Positions 54,670 through 64,000 of a stretch of DNA of 64,000 bases are shown here, one piece after another. Location: the NCBI GenBank assembly GCA_963855995.1, contig OY979716.1, positions 29,524,421 through 29,588,420 of the forward strand, given 5' to 3'. The translations under genes were made by a program, and so were the position numbers. The notes beneath the pieces were generated by a model that made no database searches, was not told where the DNA came from, and saw only the letters and a program-made list of their open reading frames with translations. This DNA comes from Muricea muricata. Lineage: Eukaryota; Cnidaria; Anthozoa; Malacalcyonacea; Plexauridae. Each line of letters opens with the position of its first letter. The first letter of the stretch is position 1.

Positions 54670-55710
54670 CTGTACGTTAGTTTATCAAGTGAAACTATAA
54701 ATGTTGTGCGGTAGCGTCGTGTTTAAAAGAATTGTCAGAAAAATATCACACTATCTTTTAAATGTCCACTCATCCAACACATTTGACCATAATCAAATGT
54801 AAATTAGCTGTAGCCGAAGTGAGGCCACAGGCAAAGCGCATGGATGAATGCACCGCATATTCAGTATATATAATTTGTGAAAGATGTTTATTGGAATGTT
54901 AACATTCATCTTTGATGGGAATCTACAGTACATTGTATATGCCCGTTAAAAGAAAAGAACTTCTGTACGGTTGTGAAATGTGAAAGAAGTGTTTGGTTCC
55001 ATCATCATATGAAAGAAATGTTGATGAAATTTGACATGTCAGGACAAGAAAACCAACACCAACAAATACGAGATCAGGTTTATTACTGTAATTGGTGAAG
55101 TCGCTTAACCAAAAGATTGTGACTGGCGGTGACAAACTTGGGCAATCCATCTACAATTGATTAACTATGCATCCTAATGAATTTAAGAGGGGGTGCCCAA
55201 AATTTTAAGTCGGAGGGGGGGTGTTATCTCCATGAGGAGATATGTTAACAGTTGGCAATTTTTCTCTGCCAATGAATGATATGAAATGCCCATGTATCTG
55301 TTGTGAAGCCCATGTATCTGTTGTGAAGCCCATGTCTTTGAAAAATATTCCAACACCTTATTATTAAATACGATAATTAAGTATAACATGAACAAACATT
55401 TGGAACCCTTATTTCCAAAAAGTAATTTTTCACCCCCGCGAGTGATAAATTTTTCGAACTTCTTCATTACACCCCCAAAAACAATTCAATTGGCCTTAGG
55501 AGTTGCGGGAAAAGAAATACTGACTTTGTCAGCTTTGTCATGATCTTGCCAATTTTCACCACTAAGTGACTGGACTAAATACAGGGCCAGATCTTGATAA
55601 AAAAATTAAGGGCTGGTAAGAAAATTAGTGGAGTGAAGGGGATGGGGGTGGTAGAAATAGAATAGCACTGATGAAAATTTATTGTAATATATTCATACCA
55701 ATATAATTAT
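54670..55710. other. non-coding; short 20-bp tandem repeat
   Basis: GCCCATGTATCTGTTGTGAA is repeated about 2.4 times at 55290-55336. The remaining sequence has short ORFs only. Possibly intron of the DUF6589-like gene. Confidence 0.5.
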
Positions 55711-55714
55711 TATA

Positions 55715-56500
55715 GGTTGTCCAAGAAAATGCGAAGAAAAAATTAAAAGCATTGCACACTTGTCGAGTATGTGGGAAAGAATATCATTATCAGAAATCAC
55801 GAGACAAGCACGAAAAACGCGAACACCCACAAACAGTAACTGATAAACTTTCTGAAAGCAATACCAGTCCAAATAAGTCCGTGGTCGTATTTTTATTCGA
55901 AATTTTGATGGTGCTGTAAGAGAAGGAGACGGAAACCGAATTATCCAGAGCTGGAAGTTTGCATTGCTAGTACATCAAGCCAACGGTCACAATAAATACT
56001 ATCTTGCAGTGTTACAGTTAATTGCACAAACAACTGCAATGTTAACCCAACGAGAAGCTCATTCTCTTATATGAAATCAAACAGTGAACAATGGGCATGG
56101 TAACATTTCACTAGACTTGAGACTTGAGCAAGTAAAATAATTGACAAAAGACATGCTAAAAAATCTGGGTCCAAATGTCATGGAAAAGATGGCATTGAGA
56201 TGCAGCAGATCAGTTAGACATGTAGAGCAGTTGATCCAATCAGTGGAAAACGACTTACAGCTGTCAAATCCCCATGGTACACATAAGGTGCACAAATCAG
56301 AAGCTGACTTCAGGTCACTTGTTCAAGAACTGTATCAACAGGGTAAAGTATTCGACTACAATGAAAGTATGGAAAGGCAATACTTAGTATTTAGAAACTT
56401 CCCAGCAAATTGCACACTTAAAGACCTGAATTTAAGGTCACTAAAAAAGTGGATAACACATCACAAGAAAGAGTTGAACAAGAAAGAGTTACCTAATTAA
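55715..56500 (+). pseudogene. DUF6589-like protein, C-terminal part with C2H2-like finger
   Basis: After an AG acceptor: CRVCGKEYHYQKSRDKHEKREH, a C2H2-type finger; a frameshift near 55885; then AVREGDGNRIIQSWKFALLV, NKYYLAVLQLIAQTTAML, TVNNGHGNISLDLRLEQ with a stop (TGA in the REAHSL region and TAA near 56140), then from 56150 an intact run of 117 residues (LKNLGPNVMEKMALRCSRSV...ESMERQYLVFRNFP). The EGDG...TVNNxxGxNIxLDLxxE order is the C-terminal signature of metazoan DUF6589 proteins. It is on the same strand as the N-terminal part at 34-38 kb and may be the same gene. Confidence 0.7.
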
Positions 56501-57690
56501 GAAAGAATATTTGTTTGCACAGTATGACTTTGATACATTTATCTACAGTACAGTTTTCACATAGTTGTAAGTGTCGTGCAAAGAGTTTATGATTGATCAT
56601 TATGATTGGTCAGAAAAATGAATTGATGAAAGATTAGCATGAATGGATAGATGGCATAGTAACTTATTTCTTGCACTGATCATGTCAACAGTTATGATTG
56701 TATGACAAGGTTCGCATTCACATTCGATTTTAATACATACAGTAGATGCCTACAATGGTTATATTAATGTGATATATTTTAAGATATAATCATGAATAAT
56801 CACCAATTAGTGTGAATGTGTGCTGATGAATGAATAGGATTTATTAAAAGTTATTCATTTTGGTTGGTTAGGAGCAGTCAGTGAGATTGTCACAACCACT
56901 CTGTACCTGAGTTGAAAACAATTAGAATACACTTAGTGGCGTAGCGAGCATCGATAATTGGAGGGCAGATATTCATATATTTGTGTTCAAAGATCATAAG
57001 AACAATGGATTTCGAAAGAAATTAGTGAGGTAAAACACAATATGTGAATATTTGCCCCTTGAATTATCGACGCAGGCTAAGCATCCGAATACATTACATC
57101 TACGTTAAACCTAATTCCGTCATATATTAGCAGAGAAGAAGTTTCACCGATTGTTTGCTTACGCCATCTTGCATTGACGTAATAAACCTGTCGTCGCCAT
57201 CCATTTCAGTACGAGTTTTAAAAGAAATCTAGTAGTGAAACAAGCTTCAACTACGAGTTTATCACGGCAGTGCAAGATGACATTCGGACGTGACCTTATT
57301 GAAAAATAATAGGGAGCTTTAGCAGCGACAACGACAATGAAATTAATGATTGTTTGCTTTTGTCATCTCACACTGACCTGATAAACTCGTAGTAGCCCTT
57401 CATTTCAATACAAGTTTTACGAGAAATCTCGTTGTCAAATAAGCTTCTACAACGAGTTTGTCACCTCAATACTCAGTACGTACTTGAAGTAGCCAACGTA
57501 TAATGTATCAAGCTTAAATTATAATATATCATTTTAAGAACGAGGTACAATATAGGTTTATACATTATAGATTGGCTGCTTCAAGTATCGACCCAATACT
57601 CTTGTAGTCGTACTCATTGCCGCTGCTGAAGCTCCCTAAGCGTACGGGCTCCAAATTATGTGAGGGAGGGGGGAGTCAATGTCAGATTTG
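56501..57690. other. repeat-rich intergenic stretch
   Basis: 56936-57080 is an older, diverged copy of the hAT MITE found at 58005-58158 (GTGGCGTAGCGAGCATCGATAA). 57135-57290 and 57345-57475 are two direct, diverged copies of a block (GATTGTTTGCTT...ACGAGTTT.TCAC) that is internally inverted. No gene. Confidence 0.6.
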
Positions 57691-57948
57691 CCCAAACTAT
57701 TGCACTGGTTAATTGTTGCTACACTTCTGTTACTCTCAATGGTCTTAAAAAGTGTTAGTCTGTTCCAACCTCGCAAGCCAGGGTCTTTACCTACGCCCGG
57801 CGCTGCAACAAAGACCGTGGTTCAGGCTGGTCACGTGATTCTTTCAAAAATGTTTTGCTCTGTGTGGTGGGGAAAGTTCCATTTGTTTAATATAGGGGTA
57901 AAGGAAATAAGAAAATAGCAGCTTTCAAATAATGCTTTTTCAGAATTG

Positions 57949-58390
57949 GTGATCTTAGGTCCTTTTTGAGGCAAGGAGCTCCACTTCTTGCACTTACTGC
58001 TATGCAGTGGCGTAGCCAGCATCGATAATTGAGGGGCGAATATTCATGTATCATGTTTCGCATCATTAATTTCTTTTGAAATCGATTGTTTTTATGGTCT
58101 GTGAACACAAGTATATGAATATTCGCCCCTCCAATTATCGAAGCTGGCTACGCCACTGCTGCTATGGCAACCCAAGAAGTAAAAGAAGATACTTTGAAAG
58201 GCTTGGAATGAAGGTAGACACAGTTCATATCAGTGTCAGTCCAGACAGATCTAATATATATCTTGACAGATTAAGAGTAGACAACAATCTAACTGTAACA
58301 TTTACATCACTGGTGGAATTGCTAAAAAATCAAAGCAACCTGGCTCCACAAACAATTATATACTGCAAATCGCAAAAAGAATGTGGATAA
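57949..58390 (+). pseudogene. RecQ-like helicase exon(s), cut by a MITE
   Basis: Left of the MITE: GDLRSFLRQGAPLLALTA, matching RecQ motif III (TAT) surroundings. Right of it, after a one-base shift near 58207: GMKVDTVHISVSPDRSNIYL, then TIIYCKSQKECG, the start of RecQ motif IV. Skipping the MITE and one CTGCTATG keeps TALTAMATQEVKEDTLKG continuous. This is the middle of the helicase; the ATP-binding half is found nearby but on the other strand. Confidence 0.75.
58005..58158. mobile_element. hAT MITE in RecQ exon
   Basis: Ends CAGTGGCGTAGCCAGC and inverse GCTGGCTACGCCACTG, a standard hAT terminus, with perfect 8-bp duplication CTGCTATG (57997-58004, 58159-58166). 154 bp; the arms CGATAATTGAGGGGCGAATATT also pair. 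Confidence 0.95.
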
Positions 58391-58547
58391 TTTAAATGTT
58401 TGCTAATATCCAATGCACGACAAGGAATCAATGATACACTTTATGGGCATTATTCTTAGTTTTTTCTTACAAATTCATATAAAATAGTAAATAACTCTGT
58501 CTTCTAGTTTAATTATAACTTTACTTATATCATAAATTTAAAAGTAA

Positions 58548-59061
58548 TTACCATTTAAGAACAACATGCACTTTGTCAGCAACAATACCAAACAAGCTCT
58601 CCTGGTATACTTTGTTCTGCACCATTGTACGCCATTTCTTGTTGAGGACCAATGACTCTGGATTAGTAAATATTATAGAATATTTACTTGCTGCCAAATC
58701 GTTCTCTTCACACATTCCGTCGTGCAAAGAACAAACTTTAATTCCATGCTGTTCAAGTTCTTTCAAGTGCGAATCAAAGCGTTTAAAGGGCAAATAACGA
58801 TAAGAATAGCGTTCATCGGATAGAAATTCCGCAGTTATGAAGATATGCACAAATGCTGGGAACCATTTGAAATATTAAGGATTTCCCACAACCAGTAGGA
58901 AGAACTGCAAGAACATCCTTCTTCATAATATAGTTGAACAGTGCCTCCTCTTGTTTGTCTTTCACATCTACAATCTCAGGAAACTTTGAGTTTAGAGTAT
59001 AAGAGATTGCGTTTTGAAAGATTCGTTTTTTAAGCTTGGCAGCTATCTTGCAATAATGCAA
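58548..59061 (-). pseudogene. RecQ-like helicase N-terminal exons
   Basis: ATG near 59058. KDVLAVLPTGCGKSLIFQM holds Walker A; after a frameshift near 58840: HLKELEQHGIKVCSLHDGM, KYSIIFTNPESLVLNKKWR, VYQESLFGIVADKVHVVLKW, which ends at a GTAATT donor. The DEAH box reads DKVH, so ATP hydrolysis would be lost. RecQ helicases unwind DNA 3'-5' in recombination repair; invertebrate genomes carry many RecQ-like copies of unclear function. The downstream exons expected below 58548 on this strand are instead at 57949-58390 on the opposite strand. Confidence 0.8.
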
Positions 59062-59269
59062 TACCCCGGTAAACTGGTTTCAAACCCGTTTCCGACTGTT
59101 GGACAATAGTAAACAATTATTTGCGATCGCCTAATCAAGAGCAAGGTTCAAATTCTGAACCTGAGAATTGACTAACTCAACGGATTGGACCAGAGGCTTT
59201 CTCTCGCCGCCTGGTTTGTACAAAAGCCTCTGGATACCAGGGTATCTCAATGGCCATTATAAAGTTGAA

Positions 59270-60079
59270 TATTTAAGTAAAAAGAAAGAAATGTCAATTT
59301 TCTACAACGTAATAATTAAAGTGGCTAACCTACAAGAGCAAATAAAACATACGAACGGGGAAATAAAATCATTATCAGACAAAAAAAACCTAGAAGAGAA
59401 ATGAGGAAGTTATGGGCTGAAATTGGAACCTTCAAGCGTAGCAAAAAAACAGCCGATGAAGCACTGAATAGCAAAGAAAAGGAATATATGGCCATCCCGG
59501 ATGAAAATCAGCAACTGAGCGATTACCTTGCAAAAGCTGGAATTAATGTGGGTTATAAAAACACAGGAAAACAAATATCAGAGCTAGGAAAAAAACAGCA
59601 ATGTGGCAAAATTATTGAACTGAAGGCAAATGTGAAGGAGAGCTTATGGTTTGCTAACACATTTGAGCTGACAATGGAGTCTGCTGTGTTTAGTGATGAA
59701 AATGGATCAAATATGCCATTAAATTTTCATGCCACTCCATAGAAAAATGCTATAATGACCTACCAGAGCTGGAAAAAACAAGAATAAAGGAAATCTTGTC
59801 TATCATGGACCAGTTTTGCATAGGTGAGGTAGCCTACCATGAAGTGACCATGACTCAAGCAGGAGAGAATTTACCTCGCTCCTACTTGATCAAACAATGC
59901 AAAGAATCAATTCACTCGTGCATATTGAGAGAACACCAGGTGTATGTGAAGGTGCCCAGTTAAATTTTGAAGATGCTCTCTGCAACAAAATACAAGAACA
60001 TGTAAGTAATAAAGATGTACATAAGGTACAAAACACATTTGCAATTAACAGAACCCATCTTCAAAACCCAAGATATTGA
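59270..60079 (+). pseudogene. uncharacterised metazoan protein, N-terminal coiled-coil part
   Basis: Frames in sequence: 59270-59404 (LQEQIKHTNGEIKSLSDKKN), 59401-59740 (KKTADEALNSKEKEYMAIPD, ISELGKKQQCGKIIELKANV, KESLWFANTFELTMESAVF), then 59735-59915 (IKEILSIMDQFCIGEVAYHE, SYLIKQCKES) and 59905-60079 (INSLVHIERTPGVCEGAQLN). Three one-base shifts separate them. The order coiled coil, KELK...ALWF..TF, then MDxFCVxxxAYHEL..SYLIKxC, HIERTPG is a recurring invertebrate protein of unknown function whose C-terminal half resembles 63.06-64 kb. The expected gene therefore spans the hAT element at 60335-63017. Confidence 0.6.
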
Positions 60080-60334
60080 TTAAAAATATTTTGGACATGT
60101 ATTAATCCATATTATGGATTATACAATTATTTTGGACATGTACTAAACCATATCACAAAAAGCTATGTTTTATATTGTTGTACATATACAAAAATATGAT
60201 ACTAATCCATCCACAATGTACCTTAGTATGGTGTATACTCCATGTAATAATCACAAAACACCTCAAGCATTTATATTTTTCCTTTAACAAATGAAACTTC
60301 AATGGGTTGCCAATTTAACATTCCATCAAATTAT

Positions 60335-63017
60335 CAGACGTGCCAACATTTTGAGAAAACAAAGAGGGAGATGAGATCCTTGGGGATTCCTGGGCAGCGG
60401 CAAACACTTGGCAAAATATTGGGGGGTGCGATGAGCCTCCTAGAGGGTCCTGAAAATTTTTAAAATTGAATCTCTCAAATGGCACTTACAGCATTCTGAC
60501 AGCAAATTTTTAAAAGTAATTTAGGCCTTCAGAACACTACTTTTGTAGTGCATTTTGTTATAAATCACATGCTATGAGCATAGAGAGATATTTCAGAGAA
60601 ATTATTCCAAATGATTGTCTGCAATTACGGCTATTCTCGTACAAATAAAAGTTCAAATTCTACTACTTTTTTAGAATGTTGTACCTTATAGATCTTAATA
60701 TAGATATATTTTCTGAAAACATCTCATAGATTAGCATTTGAAAAAATATAGATATCAAGAAATACCAGATAGTAATTGTAACATATAACAATATTGCAAC
60801 AAAGACAGCCACACATGGCATCAGTTAAATGTGGCAATAGCAAAGCCACTTCAAGTCTCCTCTACACATTTGAAGCATCTCTTCGGGCTTTCAAAGTTGT
60901 ATATGTCACCGACTTTGCATGTGTGATTACTTGCTTTGATGGTTTCCATTCATAGCATTGAATCTTTCTCCTTCCAAATATATTTATCTTCGTTATTAGA
61001 ATGCCAATTAGGTTATTTCTAATTGTTGTTGTGTCTTTATATACACTAGTAGAGGCATGGCCTTTAGCAGTATCCTTTCCAAGGTTATGTCTGCCATCTG
61101 TACATATCTTCCTTATAGTGCTAAAAACACTTTCACGGTATGAATTACTATGGGGGATCAAGAGTAGAACTTTAGCCAGCTTAGCAAGATGCTTAAATCA
61201 TGGTAGCCCTGAACAAGGGACTCTCAGCAATGAAATTTTGTGCCACACCAAGTCAATTCGAATTGGTTTCTCATCCTCAACAACGTAGGCTGGGAGTTCT
61301 TCGTCAGTTGCAGTTTGATAATCAAGAAATTCACCCTGTAGATCATTTATATCATCTGAAGTGATGACATTAGGAAATTTAGAGGTAATCACTTCTAATT
61401 CATCAGTTGATGCTTGGTGCCTTTCTGGAAGTCTCAAGAAAGTGAATGATTTTATCACTTCACTTTGCAACACTGGCATTGATTTTTTCAAGTACTTGGT
61501 GCAAGTGATGAAAAATTTCTTGCATTCTTTCAAGAATTTCTTATATTGACTGGTACCAATGATATCAGTATCTCGTTGTCACTCTTTTGGAATTCAGCAT
61601 TATCAAGATCAATACTTGTTAAATCTTTTGAAGAAGAAATTACTTGGGGACAAATAAATCTTGACAGTAATGAACGGTACAAACGAATAGTACACTGATG
61701 TAAAATATGTATCAGTGGTGCTTCTGACTGAAGAAATGTATTGAAACTGTCAAAGATTGGAATAACTGACTGGACAAACATAGCATATAATTTGGTGATT
61801 GGATCTTTGAATGCTTTTACCAGTCTCTTCTCTCGGTTGGTGTTATCATTAGTTTGATCTTCAGCTTCTGGACCATCTTGAAGGTCAAAATAAGAAAGAA
61901 AATATGACTCTAAAGAGTCCCATTGTTTCAGGGTTCTTTCAATACATCTGCCAAGACTCAACCATCTTGTGGATACATGTTTTATTACTTTTCTCACTTC
62001 ATTGTTATTGAATTCCATGAAATCTCTTAACTGTGCCTTACGCTTCACACTTCGTCGAAAGTGATAGTAAATATCAATAACAAAATCTTCAACATTGACT
62101 GAAAGTTCTTTAGCTTCCTTTCCAGCACACAAATGAGCTAAGTGACAAGGACATCCAACATCAAAAACCTTTTGATCACCCTGAGAGTCTCTTATTTTCT
62201 CCAGGAGACTGTTGTGAGCTCCAACCATTGGATTTGTGTTGTCAGATGAATAAGTAATGCAATTGTTCCAATCCAACGAGAAGTCACCTATTACTTCATT
62301 GCAAACATCATACATCTTCTGAGCTGTAGACCCATTGTTGATATTGGGCATGTCAAGCAATGAAGTCTCTATTAAACCAGAGGCTTTTCCAACGTGTCTA
62401 ACCAAAATTGGCAAAAATTTATCATCCTCATCGCTGCTTCTAGTTCAAGCCTTGGTTACGTTTTGGTCCAAATCAGAAGTTGCACAACTTGCTCCCCAAT
62501 CAGTTAACTTTCTTTGTTTTTGCAAAGATTCAACGCACTCCTTGTGCTTTGGTGTTGCAGCATGTCTAGTAATGTCATTTTCTCCTCCATGTCCGATACT
62601 AAAATCACATCTGCAGACAGAACATGAGGCAAAGTTCTCACCTTTAAAAGATTTTTGAATAAAGTTAAACTTTTCAATCCACGAGTCTTTAAATTTAACC
62701 AAGTATTTTATCTTTTTCGAAACGGGTTCAGTTGACTCTGCCATCTTTATTTTAGAACAATTCCACGTGAGGAATTTCATTATCCTCTTATGTCCTCTGT
62801 GAGCGGGCAGAATCCCAAGAGATCCCTTTCACATCATTGAATAAATAAATATGGCAGATTTTGCTCAGATTCAAATAAAAAATGAACTTTTAGATAAATT
62901 AAAATATGCTGAAGACAAATCGGGAGTTTTACGTGATTTCCTAAAATCGTGCGGGAGATAAAATCATGCTACAAAAGCGGGAGTCTCCCGTGCAAATCGG
63001 GAGAGTTGGCAAGTCTG
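60335..63017 (-). mobile_element. hAT-like transposon
   Basis: Ends CAGACGTGCCAAC and CAGACTTGCCAAC (inverse at right) with a 6-bp AATTAT direct repeat outside (60329-60334, 63018-63023). Encodes a decayed hAT transposase on -. A direct repeat of six rather than eight bp is unusual for hAT. It lies in what appears to be an intron of the uncharacterised gene on +. Confidence 0.8.
60862..62780 (-). pseudogene. hAT transposase (SCAND3/ZBED-like), deleted
   Basis: Starts at or near 62780. BED-like zinc finger in 62445-62690 (ASCSVCRCDFSIGHGGEND, HAATPKHKECVESL). A deletion then removes roughly 100 residues including the first catalytic Asp region. 62414-61530: TSLLDMPNINNGSTAQ, ITYSSDNTNPMVGAHNS (second Asp), DVGCPCHLAHLCAGKE, KHVSTRWLSLGRCIERTL. 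61533-60862 is one frame with a TGA at 61198-61200 (CGA expected) and the hAT dimerisation region (LIPHSNSYRESVFSTIRK). There is a frameshift near 61535. Dead copy. Confidence 0.8.
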
Positions 63018-63061
63018 AATTATGTCCTGACCACCTTAAATTATCTATGCATTGTCTTTAG

Positions 63062-64000
63062 ATGGAAAAGTGCAAACAGAGTGGCCTAGATATTCCAACA
63101 AAGTACAGAATCAAGCTGAGTGGGGATGGTGCCAAAGTCACAAGACTTACTAGGTTTATTGTCATCTCGTTTTCCATCCTAAATGATGGACATGCGGCTG
63201 TGTCATCTAAAGGTTAGAGCCACAGTTCAGTATCAAGCTGTTACCGAATTAAAACCTATTTCAAGTACTTACAAATATTTATAAATTCTATTATCTTGTC
63301 ATTTTTTTACAGGGAATCACACCGTTGCCATAATAAAAGGAAAAGAGGATTATGAGACTCTTGAATCATCCTGTGCCAAGATCTTTGAACATGTTAACAA
63401 GATCATAAAATCTGGCACTGTGAAAATGGATGGGATTGGTATAAATGTTGAAATGTTTCTTGGTGGTGACTACAAGGTGATTGGTAAATTTTTGCTTGTG
63501 AAATAATTTATATTAACTTGTTCATCCAAAACAAGAGGGATAATTTTATTACTGCATTAAGCTGTATTTTTACAGTGTTGTGTATCTGAACCTAGCTTGT
63601 TTAGGGAGTGGAGTTCCTCTTTAATACTGTATTAATTTTTATAGTTTCTACTGTTGTTGTTGGGCATGAAGTCTGCAACATCAGACTATGCTTGCATTTG
63701 GTGCAAGATTTTAAAGACGTTAAGGTAGAGTTTAAGTTTAAAAGTTTACTGCTTGCAAACCCCATCATACACCAATAATGCCAGTTCCCATAAATCTTTC
63801 TATGTGAATCTACATCTTAGATATGACATGACAATGCCAGAAAATTTTGATTGGGGTGAAACCATAAGAAGAACATTAGATGACATCAGAGCATGCTGTC
63901 TCAAACACCAGTTTTCCTGTGAACGCCCTCCTTTACTTAGTATTCCAATAAAAAACATTGTTCTGGATGAGCTTCACTTGATGCTAAGGATAACAGGTAT
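63062..64000 (+). CDS. uncharacterised metazoan gene, exons continuing past window
   Basis: Four exons with clean GT..AG borders and no stops: 63062-63212 (EKCKQSGLDIPTKYRIKLSG, then DGAKVTRLTRF), 63313-63476 (GNHTVAIIKGKEDYETLESS, MFLGGDYK), 63645-63724 (LLLLLGMKSATSDYACIWCK), 63821-64000 and beyond (NFDWGETIRRTLDDIRACCL, VLDELHLMLRI). The IKxSGDGAKxxR, GNHTxAxxxGKEDYE, LGGDYKFLL, YACxWCK, DELHLxLR sequence of motifs is a recognisable but, to me, unnamed animal family that may have a nuclease-like or transposase-derived fold. It is the least damaged gene here and is probably the 3' half of the gene begun at 59.27 kb. Confidence 0.7.

Overview
This window is eukaryotic, almost certainly metazoan: genes are split by GT..AG introns, the background is AT-rich, a (CCCTAA)3 tract matches the animal telomere repeat, and the families present (THAP, BEN, HECT, DUF6589-like, PIF1- and RecQ-like helicases, DIRS, Kolobok-like, Academ-like, hAT, Tc1) are typical of early-branching marine invertebrates such as sponges or cnidarians. 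I cannot name the species. No rRNA, tRNA, CRISPR or prokaryotic operon structure was seen.

The window is dominated by transposable elements, many inserted inside other elements or inside host coding exons. 1-4340: the 3' three quarters of a GC-rich, intact Ty3/gypsy retrotransposon. 4.35-12.1 kb: a decayed minus-strand PIF1-like helicase gene cut by at least three DNA transposons (4935-5610, 5661-6977, 7070-10725), two of which carry a SWIM/YqaJ-type gene on one arm and a THAP gene on the other. 12.8-14.2 kb: decayed HECT ubiquitin ligase gene (+). 14.6-16.4 kb: decayed integrase-core protein gene (-). 17.7-28.5 kb: a TTAA-flanked Kolobok-like transposon encoding a P2X7-tail-like protein (+) and a THAP transposase (-), split by a complete DIRS retrotransposon (19.8-24.7 kb). 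29.4 kb: a second PIF1 fragment. 30.4-32.8 kb: a small DIRS derivative that keeps gag and tyrosine recombinase but has lost reverse transcriptase.

34-38 kb and 55.7-56.5 kb: N- and C-terminal parts of a DUF6589-like protein (+), the N part cut in an exon by a TTAA MITE. 39.5-51.1 kb: a BEN-domain gene (-) cut in its last exon by an 8.07-kb Academ-like element, which contains a DD38E Tc1-family element, which contains another IS630/Tc1 element (four levels of nesting). 53.3-54.7 kb: intron-containing DD34E Tc1 pseudogene. 57.9-59.1 kb: RecQ helicase pieces in opposite orientations, one cut by a hAT MITE. 59.3-64 kb: an uncharacterised multi-exon gene (+) with a hAT element in an intron, running off the window end.

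Because several insertions keep perfect target-site duplications, the pre-insertion reading frame can be followed across them. Most coding copies carry stops (often TGA where CGA is expected) or one-base frameshifts, so the window is mainly a record of dead elements and eroded host genes. The gypsy pol ORF and the last gene are the most intact.
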